64,000 nt of DNA from Trichobilharzia regenti (GCA_944472135.2 OX235262.1:57198440-57262439); one strand, 5' to 3'. Positions 1-8,637 are shown, counted from the first letter of the stretch. Notes: generated by a model not told the origin, from the sequence alone. A program made the numbers and translations.

Positions 1-2
1 CT

Positions 3-271
3 ACTGTCAAGCTCGAAACTAGTCGGTTTTGTTGGCCTGGTATTAATAAAGAAGTAAGGGAATGGGCACACACGTGCTTAGCTTGTCAAAAGTGCAAGGT
101 GATGAGACACACCAAAAGCCCACTTGGCACCTTTCTTCTCCCTGACGCTCGTTTCGAACACGTCCATATAGATTTGGTTGGACCCCTTCCTGAATCCCAT
201 GGATATACTTATATTATAACCTCCATCGATCAATTCACACGATGGCCGGAAGCAGTACCCATCAAGGACGT
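3..271 (+). pseudogene. Gypsy integrase, N-terminal part, split by BEL insertion
   Basis: Open in frame 3 from the window edge. The translation shows the tail of the integrase zinc-binding domain (CLACQKCK, the CC pair of HHCC) and the start of the catalytic core with the first acidic residue in HIDLVGPLP, followed by DQFTRWPEA. This is the Boudicca/CsRn1-type Gypsy pattern. The frame stops matching integrase at nt 272, where a BEL LTR begins, and resumes in register at 11670. The 5' part of the element lies outside the window. Lineage is inferred from remembered family features. Confidence 0.85.
267..271. repeat. Target site duplication gacgt (left)
   Basis: The 5-bp gacgt directly precedes the LTR at 272 and recurs directly after the BEL 3' end (11665-11669). 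Collapsing the two copies restores the Gypsy integrase reading frame, so this is the BEL insertion footprint. Confidence 0.9.
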
Positions 272-630
272 TGTCAATGCAGTTGAAGATTGAACGATCA
301 ATTCATGGTTGTTTGCTCATACCCAACTTCCCCAATTTTCGCGGAGGCATCAATACGGCAGTCATCATCTCATCGGTCGCTGTTCAGAAGGAAGTCAGCA
401 GTAAACCGTCAGAAGTAATATTGTGATTTATTATTGTAATATTTGTTCACAGACCTTAGTAGAAACATTTTTTATATGTTGGTGTTACAATAAAGAATTC
501 TCGAGTGGCCAATCGGTGTTTTGGTTTTTTCGTCCGTTATTACTAAGCGTTTCTGAGAAACTTCAAGCGACAGCGTGAGCCCGAGCGTAGCAAGAGCTGG
601 CCATTGACGGTTTACGAGACGTGATTGACA
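272..630 (+). repeat. BEL-1 5' LTR (LTR A)
   Basis: 359 bp, starting TGTCAATG and ending ATTGACA, so the ends form the short inverted repeat TGTCAA/TTGACA. It contains an AATAAA polyadenylation signal at 489-494 and a small hairpin-capable stretch (gcccgagc...gctggcc) near the 3' end. It is the same family as the other LTRs here but a different subtype from those at 1166, 2077 and 5704. Confidence 0.9.
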
Positions 631-775
631 GTTTCTGACGGTAGAAACAGATTCTGGCGGATTCAGACAGTTGGTGAAAGTTTGGATAGTCACCGTTCAT
701 CTTTCCTGGTGCCGGTCAAGTCTTCTTTGAGGAAGTAATATCTGAAACGTTTTTGGAATTGGTTCAAGTTCAACA

Positions 776-1165
776 ATGCCTGGGTCAAAGAAGGGACAGA
801 GTGTCTTGGATGCAAACAGGAAAGTAAGCCATGGTGACTTGTCTGTTAATTGTAACGATGTGTCTGACGTTAAACATGACATGGTTGATGTTACTGTTTC
901 GCCGTTCAGGGATAATAGGAACATCAAACTCCCAAATTTGAACCTCGGTGTTTCGATGGAAACCCGCTGACTATTTACAATTTGCAAGGGGGTTTGAGAT
1001 CATGTCTAGTGGTTTTTTATTAAATGATGAAATGAAGTTAATGTACTTGATGAGATATTGCACTGGAGATGCTGCAAGATCTATACAGTGCTGTAAGTTT
1101 ATAAAGCCAAAAGAGGGCTACGATGAGGCTATGAGCATATTACGTCAAAGGTTTGGAAGACCTTC
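776..1165 (+). pseudogene. BEL-1 gag, 5' fragment
   Basis: Begins at ATG 776 (MPGSKKGQSVLDANRK). Two one-base losses in C runs (near 930 and 963) break the frame relative to the copy at 1685: the frame becomes PNLNLGVSMETR, then stops. The later part, in another frame, matches BEL Gag (LLNDEMKLMYLMRYCTGDAAR, a DUF1759-type segment). It ends exactly at gaccttc, where LTR B starts; the gag resumes after LTR D at 6074. Confidence 0.8.
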
Positions 1166-1541
1166 TGTCAATGGAGTTGAAGATTGAACGATCAATTTTT
1201 GGTTGTTTGCTCAAAATCAACTTCCTCGATTTTCGCGGAGGCATCAATACGACAGTCATCGTCTCATCGGTCGCTGTTCAGAAAGAAGAGTTAAACATCG
1301 TCAGAAGTAACATAACGATTTATTATTGTAATATTTGTTTACAGACCTTAGTTTTCTTAGTTGCTTAGTTCTTTATTCCTTTTATATGTTGGTGTAACAA
1401 TACAAAAATATCAAACGGCAGATTGGTGTTCTGGTTTTTTCGTCCGTTGTTACTAAGCGTTTCTCAGAAATCTTCTAAGAACAGCGTGGGCCCGAGCGTA
1501 GCGAGAGCTGGGCATTAACGGTTTATGAGACTTTGATGACA
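1166..1541 (+). repeat. BEL LTR B
   Basis: 376 bp, TGTCAATGG...GATGACA, nearly identical to LTR C and LTR D. The polyadenylation signal position reads AATACA instead of AATAAA. It is preceded by the target repeat ccttc. Confidence 0.88.
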
Positions 1542-1684
1542 GTTTCTGACGATGGAAACAGATCTGGCGGGTTCAAACAGTTGGTGAAAGTTTGGATAGT
1601 CACCGTTCATCTTTCCTGGTGCCGGTCAAGTCCTCTTTGAACAAGCAATATCTGGAACATTTTGGAATTGGGTCAAGTTCAACA

Positions 1685-2076
1685 ATGCCTGGGTCAAAGA
1701 AGGGACAGAGCGTCTTGGATGCAAACAGGAAAGTAAGCCATGGTGACTTGTCTGTTAATTGTAACGATGTGTCTGATGTTAAACATGACATGGTTGATGT
1801 TACTGTTTCGCCGTTCAGGGATAATAGGAACATCAAACTCCCCAAATTTGAACCTCGGTGTTTCGATGGAAACCCCGCTGACTATTTACAATTTGCAAGG
1901 GGGTTTGAGATCATGTCTAGTGGTTTTTTATTAAATGATGAAATGAAGTTAATGTACTTGATGAGATATTGCACTGGAGATGCTGCAAGATCTATACAGT
2001 GCTGTAAGTTTATAAAGCCAAAAGAGGGCTACGATGAGGCTATGAGCATATTACGTCAAAGGTTTGGAAGACCTTC
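1685..2076 (+). pseudogene. BEL gag, 5' fragment in the duplicated unit
   Basis: ATG at 1685 (MPGSKKGQ). The frame is open through the Gag N-terminal segment (FDGNPADYLQF, LLNDEMKLMYLMRYCTGDAAR, EAMSILRQRFGRPS) and then runs into LTR C, ending with a few LTR-encoded residues. Unlike the fragment at 776, the two C-run losses are absent, so the frame is intact up to the LTR junction. About 130 residues of Gag are present. Confidence 0.75.
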
Positions 2077-2453
2077 TGTCAATGGAGTTGAAGATTGAAC
2101 GATCAATTCTTGGTTGTTTGCTCAAAATCAACTTCCTCGATTTTCGCGGAGGCATCAATACGACAGTCATCGTCTCATCGGTCGCTGTTCAGAAAGAAGA
2201 GTTAAACATCGTCAGAAGTAACATAACGATTTATTATTGTAATATTTGTTTACAGACCTTAGTTTTCTTAGTTGCTTAGTTCGTTTATTCCTTTTATATG
2301 TTGGTGTAACAATACAAAAATATCAAACGGCAGATCGGTGTTCTGGTTTTTTCGTCCGTTATTACTAAGCGTTTCTCAGAAATCTTCTAAGAACAGCGTG
2401 GGCCCGAGCGTAGCGAGAGCTGGGCATTAACGGTTTATGAGACTTTGATGACA
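2077..2453 (+). repeat. BEL-2 5' LTR (LTR C)
   Basis: 377 bp, TGTCAATGG...GATGACA, almost identical to LTR B and LTR D. It is followed by a short leader hairpin (GTTTC...GAAAC) and the gag ORF. Confidence 0.9.
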
Positions 2454-2596
2454 GTTTCTGACGATGGAAACAGATCTGGCGGATTCAAACAGTTGGTGAA
2501 AGTTTGGATAGTCGCCGTTCATCTTTCCTGGTGCCGGTCAAGTCCTCTTTGAACAAGCAATATCTGGAACTTTTTGGAATTGGGTCAAGTTCAACA
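2454..2596 (+). promoter_or_regulatory. BEL-2 leader with hairpin next to the LTR
   Basis: The first 18 nt after the LTR can fold (stem GTTTC/GAAAC around a short loop). Other copies keep a stem here with changed sequence: GTTTCT/AGAAAC in BEL-1 and BEL-3, and CTGACGG/CCGTCAG in BEL-4 and BEL-5. Position suggests a packaging, dimerisation or priming role, which is inference. No convincing tRNA primer site was found right after the LTR. Confidence 0.4.
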
Positions 2597-4552
2597 ATGC
2601 CTGGGTCAAAGAAGGGACAGAGTGTCTTGGATGCAAACAGGAAAGTAAGTCATGGTGACTTGTCTGTTAATTGTAACGATGTGTCTGATGTTAAACATGA
2701 CATGGTTGATGTTACTGTTTCGCCGTTCAGGGATAATAGGAACATCAAACTCCCTAAATTAGAACCACGGTGTTTTGATGGAAACCCGGCTGATTATTTA
2801 CAATTTGTAAAGGAGTTTGAGATCATGTTGAGTGGTTTTTTATTAAATGATGAATTGAAGTTAATGTATTTGATGAGATATTGCACTGGAGATGCTGCAA
2901 GAGCTATACAGTGCTGTAAGTTTATGAAGCCAAAAGAGGGCTACGATGAGGCTATGAGCATATTACGTCAAAGGTTTGGAAGACCTTCGATGATTGCAGG
3001 GAAATTATTCGAGGCTGTTAAGGGTAATGGTGGTCAATTACAGGATGACTCCCAGGCACTCACTGAGTTTTTAGATAATTTGCTAATTTACAAGAATGGA
3101 ATGATTTCGATGAATCGAATGAGTGACCTCAACTCGAGTTTTATACTAGAAGTAATAGCAAGACGTCTACCTACTCGACTGCAAAGGAAGTGGGTGAAGA
3201 TAAGCTCCCGTATGGAGGATGAGGGTATCGAGCCAAAGTTTGATGATATCCTGAAACTGGTAAATACTAGTGTCAATCAATCTATGAGCAAGTTCGCCAG
3301 TCTATTAGATCTCACCCCTAGAATAGAGCAGTCTGAGATCAAAATGCAATCATTGATGACGAGTAGGCCTCAGAGAGGTGGATATCGAGAAAGCTCCATG
3401 ATGTCTAGTAATGCATATAGACCTAGTGAGTGTAACAGGTTTCGTAGTACATCCTCAACAGATAAGTTACAAGATGCAAGACAAACACGGTTGTGCTTGA
3501 CACGTGTGCAAGAGGTGCATACAGAAGTGAACTGTGAACCGGTGAGCAAGTTCAGTGATAAGCTAAATGTAAACTCCAGGTCTGACTCCGAATTGTGTGA
3601 CGATAACGGTGTTGTGAAGAAGTCTGTAGTTGCAACTGGTAAGCCGTTGTTGAATAGAGTGTCACAGAATAGAGTTACTGCTTCAGAGTGGAGTTCTGAC
3701 TCCACAAGTTTACAAAGTATATCTAGTCAGAGTGAAGTTATAAAACCTTTAATGATTTTTGAGGAGGAACCAAAATTGTCTACTTCTGTTATTAAAGAGT
3801 TTGAAAATGATGAACTTGACGGTAAATTGAATATTTGTGGTAATGATCATGATAGTGCAGATTTGTCTTTGGTTGATCATTATGAGATGAGGGATATGCC
3901 TACTACTGCTAAGTTAAATAAAGGTTCTGTACAACTACAACGTGAAGTAGAATTGAACGCAGATGCAGTTCCAGAAGGTGTGCATACTTGTGAGACAGTC
4001 AGTGTAATTGATCAGCATGTAGCCCACCTATCATCAGATGATAGTGCTAAACCCGAACTAGTAGTGAAAGACAGCAGTGGTGGTAATCTTGCAGTTGGAC
4101 AACTATCTGAGAGCCGAACAAGAACAGCTTCTGATCCACCACTAAGTTCATCACCTTGTGTCACTCAGTCATCGTTGGTGTTTTCATCCACAATGAAACA
4201 GATGCCCATCAACTCAAGTATCTTGTGCAATGACTATGGTAGTATCAGTTCGTTTGAAAGGACGAATATCAATGGTCAGTTTAGTGTGGATAAGCCAAGT
4301 GTAAAGGAGAGAGTAATTGTTAAATTGACTTGCACGAATAAAGGCATTTCTAGTTTCAAGTTACTATTTGAATGTTATTATCTTTGGTGTAAATTACTCT
4401 GTTTCTATACTTGGTTGATGAGATATGTCGTGTGTTTGTTGGTCATCTATATTCTACGATACAATGACATGGGCGTGTTGCCGTTCAGATTTGAGGATAT
4501 AGCTGATAGAAGGAAGTTAGCAAATGAACTCTGCGACGATTTTCCAACCTAG
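2597..4552 (+). CDS. Gag-like fusion protein of gag-only BEL element (651 aa)
   Basis: Chosen start is the first ATG (2597, MPGSKKGQ); the frame is open a little upstream but without ATG. Residues ~1-270 are BEL Gag (DUF1759-like: FDGNPADYLQF, YLMRYCTGDAAR, RRLPTRLQRKWVKIS). At about 290-310 the former zinc knuckle reads CLTRVQEVHTEVNC; BEL-1 has CFSCLKIGHTKWNC, so the second Cys is now Arg. A Ser/Asp-rich linker follows. The last ~65 residues (YLWCKLLCFYTWLMRYVVCL...RFEDI) align with the BEL-1 pol segment between RNase H and integrase (SSWYKLLKAVAWLTRYVTYL...RVEDI). So it looks like Gag joined to a pol remnant by a large deletion. It may still form particles or bind RNA; it has no enzymatic domain. 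Confidence 0.8.
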   Translation: MPGSKKGQSVLDANRKVSHGDLSVNCNDVSDVKHDMVDVTVSPFRDNRNIKLPKLEPRCFDGNPADYLQFVKEFEIMLSGFLLNDELKLMYLMRYCTGDAARAIQCCKFMKPKEGYDEAMSILRQRFGRPSMIAGKLFEAVKGNGGQLQDDSQALTEFLDNLLIYKNGMISMNRMSDLNSSFILEVIARRLPTRLQRKWVKISSRMEDEGIEPKFDDILKLVNTSVNQSMSKFASLLDLTPRIEQSEIKMQSLMTSRPQRGGYRESSMMSSNAYRPSECNRFRSTSSTDKLQDARQTRLCLTRVQEVHTEVNCEPVSKFSDKLNVNSRSDSELCDDNGVVKKSVVATGKPLLNRVSQNRVTASEWSSDSTSLQSISSQSEVIKPLMIFEEEPKLSTSVIKEFENDELDGKLNICGNDHDSADLSLVDHYEMRDMPTTAKLNKGSVQLQREVELNADAVPEGVHTCETVSVIDQHVAHLSSDDSAKPELVVKDSSGGNLAVGQLSESRTRTASDPPLSSSPCVTQSSLVFSSTMKQMPINSSILCNDYGSISSFERTNINGQFSVDKPSVKERVIVKLTCTNKGISSFKLLFECYYLWCKLLCFYTWLMRYVVCLLVIYILRYNDMGVLPFRFEDIADRRKLANELCDDFPT

Positions 4553-4565
4553 GGCGTCAACCTGA

Positions 4566-4606
4566 GAAGGGTTGTAGGCGTACTGCTGTAAGTCCTACAA
4601 TTCTTC
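4566..4606 (+). promoter_or_regulatory. Tail hairpin 1
   Basis: 41 nt: GAAGGGTTGTAGG, a 15-nt loop, CCTACAATTCTTC. All 13 positions pair if two G-U wobbles are allowed. First of three. Confidence 0.65.
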
Positions 4607-4759
4607 AAAGGGTAGCGCATCAATGAGCAGTCCAATGTGCTTGGTGTGTGATTTTGTACATATGTTCATATTGTATATACTGAATTGATATCATCTGTCA
4701 TCTAGCTGTTGGTAATTCTGTTTGTGTCCGGACGACTTCCACTTGGATCATCAACCTGA

Positions 4760-4800
4760 GAAGGAATGTAGGCGTACTGCTGTAAGTCCTACAGTTCTTC
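4760..4800 (+). promoter_or_regulatory. Tail hairpin 2
   Basis: 41 nt with the same architecture, starting 194 bp after hairpin 1. 12 of 13 positions pair (one A-G mismatch); the loop is nearly unchanged. Confidence 0.6.
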
Positions 4801-4951
4801 AAGGGTAGTTTGTCGTGTCAGAATCCACAACATTTGATGTGTTGATTGTACATATGTTTGTGTTAAATAGTTGTGTGAGTTCCAATTGATGTAATTGTTG
4901 GTTAATCTTGTTTGTGTCTGGACATTCCACAACTTACAATCGTCAACCTGT

Positions 4952-4992
4952 GAAGGGTTGTAGGCGTACTGGTGTAAGTCCTGCAATTCTTC
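4952..4992 (+). promoter_or_regulatory. Tail hairpin 3
   Basis: 41 nt, starting 192 bp after hairpin 2. All 13 positions pair; one U-A pair is now U-G (CCTGCAA on the 3' side). The matching hairpin in the minus-strand copy near 49910-49955 has gone on to C-G (TTGCAGG/CCTGC). Confidence 0.65.
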
Positions 4993-5151
4993 AAAGGAAT
5001 TCCACCAAGACATGATCGGCGAGGTTGTTTGTACTATTTGTATATACGTGTGGTGTGTCATATCAATTGGTGTTTTTTGGATTCATTGTGTTTACTCGTT
5101 GTTTTCGTACCTTGTTGTTATTGCGTAATTTTGTTAAAATTTTCGTCGTGA

Positions 5152-5457
5152 TTATTTCTGAAGTTGTTTCGAGTCTTCTACATCCATGAATGAATTGATT
5201 GATGTTAAGGACAGCAGATGGGTCGTATACGCCGGGGAGGCTAGGCTATTGCTGAGAATGAAATGCACACGGAGATAATTGTTAGCTGCGGTCCGACACG
5301 CCGGGGAGAAAGAGTGTAAACGACTGAGGCTCGCATGCGTCACCGCTACTAGAACTGAGGCAGAATGAGTGACAAGCGATTGCAGTGGTAATTGGTAATG
5401 AGTAGATAAGAGGATGTGCGTAGAGTATCGTGAGGTGCTGCCATGGTCACTTTGCAT
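5152..5457 (-). CDS. Antisense ORF in gag-only BEL tail (101 aa, frameshifted copy)
   Basis: No recognised domain. It runs against gag and begins 15 nt inside the start of the sense ORF at 5443, so the two ORFs are head-to-head. Closely related ORFs occur at the same place in the minus-strand copies (49453-50004, 183 aa, and 13590 onward, split by a solo LTR). This copy diverges after SNSLA because of a 4-nt insertion. Shared ancestry is clear; whether it is translated is unknown. Confidence 0.35.
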   Translation of the reverse strand: MQSDHGSTSRYSTHILLSTHYQLPLQSLVTHSASVLVAVTHASLSRLHSFSPACRTAANNYLRVHFILSNSLASPAYTTHLLSLTSINSFMDVEDSKQLQK

Positions 5458-5667
5458 TCTGCAAGAGTCATTCTAGCAAGTGGAGACTGTGTTGCAAGAT
5501 GTCAAGAGGAGGTCTCTATCTGGAGGCGCAGGTCGTCATTGATGTGTGAGATTGTGCTGTGGGTATGCTTGTGGTGTGTTGGCTTTTCTGTTTGTTTTCC
5601 ATTTCAGCTCTGTCCGTGTGACCCAGGTTCTCGCAATGGCATCCAAGTCAACGTGCATTGGTCGTGA
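5443..5667 (+). CDS. Small conserved hydrophobic ORF before the 3' LTR (74 aa)
   Basis: ATG 5443 (MVTLHSARVILASGD) to TGA 5667. A central hydrophobic stretch (IVLWVCLWCVGFSV) could span a membrane, flanked by an Arg-rich patch (WRRRSS) and a Cys-rich end (CPCDPGSRNG). Equivalent ORFs of 76 aa occur before the 3' LTR in the minus-strand copies (13604-13374 and 49467-49237), and the indels between copies keep the frame. The position is where an env-like ORF would sit, but I see no known env or other family. Confidence 0.4.
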   Translation: MVTLHSARVILASGDCVARCQEEVSIWRRRSSLMCEIVLWVCLWCVGFSVCFPFQLCPCDPGSRNGIQVNVHWS

Positions 5668-5703
5668 AGGAAAAAAGGGTTGGATCCCTTTTTTGCCGGG
5701 GAG

Positions 5704-6078
5704 TGTCAATGGAGTTGAAGATTGAACGATCAATTCTTGGTTGTTTGCTCAAAATCAACTTCCTCGATTTTCGCGGAGGCATCAATACGACAGTCATCGT
5801 CTCATCGGTCGCTGTTCAGAAAGAAGAGTTAAACATCGTCAGAAGTAACATAACGATTTATTATTGTAATATTTGTTTACAGACCTTAGTTTTCTTAGTT
5901 TGCTTAGTTTTATTCCTTTTATATGTTGGTGTAACAATACAAAAATATCAAGGCAACGATTGGTGTTCTGGTTTTTTCGTCCGTTGTTACTAAGCGTTTC
6001 TCAGAAATCTTCTAAGAACAGCGTGGGCCCGAGCGTAGCGAGAGCTGGGCATTAACGGTTTATGAGACTTTGATGACA
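5704..6078 (+). repeat. BEL-2 3' LTR (LTR D)
   Basis: 375 bp, TGTCAATGG...GATGACA, with the AATACA variant of the polyadenylation signal. It is followed by ccttcaatgattg, the downstream half of the interrupted BEL-1 gag. Confidence 0.9.
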
Positions 6079-6599
6079 CCTTCAATGATTGTAAGGAACG
6101 TATACGAAGTTGTCAAATGTAATGGCAGTCAACTTCAAGGTGACTCCAAGGCACTCACTGAGTTTTTAGATAATCTTATGACTTATAAGAATACCTTGAT
6201 TTCTATGAATTGCATGAGTGACCTCAACTCGAGCTCAGTCCTAGAGGTAATTGCGAGACGCCTACCTACTCGGCTGCAAAGGAAGTGGGTAAAAATAAGC
6301 TCTCGTATAGAGGGTGAGGGTATCGAGCCAAGGTTTGATGATATTCTGAAACTGGTGAAGGACAGTGTCAACCAGGCGATGGGCAAATTCGCCAGCATTT
6401 TGCATTCTAAGGTAGAACCTAAGGAACCAGTGAATATAAGGAAGGCATTTGTGGTGAAGTCTCAAGACACAACGAGAAAGGATGAGTGTATTGTTTGCCA
6501 TAACATGCATCAATTGAGTGATTGTAATCGCTTTATCGCTATGTCACCCGTAGAAAGGTTAAAATGGCAAAGCAGAAGCGGCTGTGTTTCAGTTGTTTA
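6074..6599 (+). pseudogene. BEL-1 gag, 3' part
   Basis: Resumes BEL-1 Gag directly after the ccttc repeat (PSMIVRNVYEVVK). It carries the conserved segment RRLPTRLQRKWVKISS and a first Cys-rich motif (CIVCHNMHQLSDC). The frame then fails in an A run near 6560, where the zinc knuckle continues in another frame (CFSCLKIGHTKWNC, in the ORF starting 6564). The usual BEL arrangement is one gag-pol frame, so this is most simply a one-base loss. Confidence 0.8.
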
Positions 6600-8637
6600 A
6601 AGATTGGGCATACAAAGTGGAATTGTAAGGCGACAAACAAAGGAAGTAGTGGTTTAACGGATATGCACCCACTTCTGAGGACAGTGAACGAACCTGGGAA
6701 TTCGGTTAATTTTAATAGTATCTCTAGACCCCTTGACACCCCACAAGTTTTCTTAGGGGTATTACCAGTTAAGGTGAAAGGACCGAAATCTTCAGTAGAG
6801 ACTTATGCATTGTTGGATAATGGTTCAGACGTTACATTGATAAATGCTAAATTGGCTGGTTGCTTGGGTATTAAAGGCCCAAAGCAACCCTTGGTTGTAA
6901 ATACTTTCAATTCTGCGAAAACAGTAGTATGTGAGCGAATGTCATTTCGGTTAGAATCTTTGGCTACTGGGGAGACCGTGGAAGTGGATACTGCTTACAC
7001 TACCTCCAGTATGAAACATGGCGAAGCTATAGTACCTAGTCGTGAAACGGTTGTCGGTAAGCCATACCTGTGTGACATACCTCTTCCAACATTGCAAGAT
7101 GGAAGAGTGAGAGTACTCATTGGATGTAGTGTGCCAGAAGCTCACAAGGTATTAGAAGAGAGATTCGGAGGTAGAGATGATCTGTTCGCGACGAAAACAC
7201 CCCTGGGATGGACAGTGAGAGGACCTATACCCATAGTCCACATATCATCATTAGTTGCAAACGATGGGGACAAACTAGAAACTATGATTAAAAATATGTG
7301 TGACAAGGAGTTTTGTGACTGCGGTGTCCCTGAGACGGGTCGTTCTGTAGAAGACTTAAAAGCAGTTAAAATAGCCGAGGAGTCTTGTAAATACGAAAAC
7401 GGGCGTTTCAGCGTTGGCCTACCATGGAGATTCAAAGATAGACAGTTGGTTTGTAATAGGAAAGTTGCTCTTAAGAGACTAATGGGTTTACAGAAGAAAT
7501 TTCTGTCAGATGCAGAACTCTGGTCCAAATATAAGGATGTCGTCAAAAAACATATAATGAAGGGTTACGTTGAAAGACTAGTTGATCAAAGTGAGCCAGG
7601 GAAGTGGTATTTGCCCCATCATCCCGTCTTTAACCCGAGGAAGCCAGGTAAACTCCGTGTGGTGTTTGATTGTTCTGCGAAACATGAAGGAGTCTCTTTA
7701 AATGATAATCTGTATAGTGGCCCAGATTGCGTGAGCTCATTAGTGGGACTGCTATTGAGATTCAGAAAGTTTACAGTTGCTGTCGCGGCGGATATTGAGG
7801 AAATGTTCCTACAGGTGAAGGTGCCAGAGAGTGACAGAGATCACTTGAGGTTTTTGTGGTTTGATGACGGTCCTTGTGGTAAGGTGTCAGAATATAGGAT
7901 GACATTCCATTCATTTGGTGTCACGTCCTCCCCGTTTTGTGCTAATTTTGCTCTACGAAAGGCAGTGTCCACATTTGGTTCTAATGATTTGCTGGACGTC
8001 ATAGATTGTTGCTTCTACGTGGATGATTGTTTAGCCTCCTTCGATGATGATAAGTCTGCAGTTAGATTTGCAACAAGCATTACTGAAGTGTTAGCTAAGG
8101 CCGGCTTTCGTCTAAATAAGTGGGTCTCGAACAGCCTGGACGTTTTGAAGCATATAGATCCAGAAGACAGAGCACCTACTGTACGAGATTTGCCTGTTCA
8201 TACTCTACCAGTTGAACGCACATTAGGTATGCGATGGGATGTGAACTCTGATACCTTTGGATTTAGTGTTGGTGATATTGATAAGCCAGTTACTCGGAGA
8301 GGTGTGCTCTCTGTGTTGTCGTCCGTGTTTGACCCACTTGGATTATTAGAACCTTATCTACTTCCGCCTAGGAGGTTATTTCAAGAGACATGCAGGAAAG
8401 GGTTACAGTGGGATGAACTATTGAGTGAGAGGCAGAGAGAAGAGTGGAAGGGGTGGGTTAACAGTTTAAGAATGCTGAATCTACATTCCGTCTCACGTCC
8501 ACTTAAGCCATCGAGAAATCATGATATAATTGACTTCCATGTTTTTTCTGATGCCTCTGAGGTTGGATTTGGTGCAGCCATATACATGAGAACCACCTTA
8601 AGGAATGATATAGATGTTAGCCTGGTGATGGGTAAAT
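6564..8637 (+). pseudogene. BEL-1 pol: zinc knuckle, protease, RT and start of RNase H
   Basis: An open frame of ~690 codons. In order: zinc knuckle CFSCLKIGHTKWNC (~residue 8), aspartic protease ALLDNGSDVTLIN (~84-96), and RT with ADIEEMF (~409) and the catalytic YVDD in CCFYVDDCLASF (~485). Then come the BEL-typical TRRGVLSVLSSVFDPLGLL and the start of RNase H (FHVFSDASEVGFGAAIY, ~655). At 8637 the frame runs into the 980-bp repeat inside the motif that should read GKSRVAPLK; the coding match resumes in register at 9618. RT copies RNA to cDNA in particles; this copy cannot give full Pol. Confidence 0.9.

Larger units (their letters stand above)
1166..2076 (+). repeat. Duplicated unit: LTR B plus chimeric leader/gag
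   Basis: A 911-bp unit made of an LTR and 535 bp of leader plus gag 5' end. The leader half resembles the element starting at 2077, while the gag half (from about 1740-1850) resembles the BEL-1 gag at 776-1165. It ends at the same gaccttc junction as BEL-1. The mosaic is what unequal crossing-over between the host gag and the nested gag would leave; an assembly artefact is possible. Confidence 0.7.
4553..5703 (+). other. Non-coding tail of BEL-2 with tandem hairpins and a small ORF
   Basis: This 1.15-kb stretch replaces the enzymatic pol region. It has three ~193-bp imperfect tandem units (tcaacctg starts at 4557, 4751 and 4943), then sequence shared with the tails of the minus-strand copies, a small sense ORF (5443-5667) and an antisense ORF (5457-5152). 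A purine-rich stretch lies just before LTR D and could serve as the polypurine tract. Confidence 0.7.
2077..6078 (+). mobile_element. BEL-2, gag-only non-autonomous BEL element
   Basis: LTR C (2077-2453), leader, one long ORF (2597-4552), a 1.15-kb tail with three hairpin repeats and a small ORF, then LTR D (5704-6078). There is no protease, RT, RNase H or integrase. It is inserted in BEL-1 gag with target repeat ccttc: gag stops at gaccttc before the LTR and resumes as ccttcaatgattg after LTR D. Related copies lie at 12996-18158, 22212-23624, 48831-52819 and the window end. Confidence 0.85.

Noticed and set aside
1565..1580. tRNA primer binding site (tggcgggttcaaac) 24 nt after LTR B
   Set aside because: Too far from the LTR, not kept in BEL-4 or BEL-5, and it would leave no room for a normal acceptor stem.
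2504..2596. N-terminal extension of the BEL-2 Gag ORF (…DSRRSSFLVPVKSS…)
   Set aside because: The frame is open but its first codon is TTG. The first ATG is at 2597, and the upstream part is leader sequence.
4556..5000. Satellite or CRISPR-like array in the BEL-2 tail
   Set aside because: Only three diverged ~193-bp units, present in several element copies at the same place, so it is element structure.
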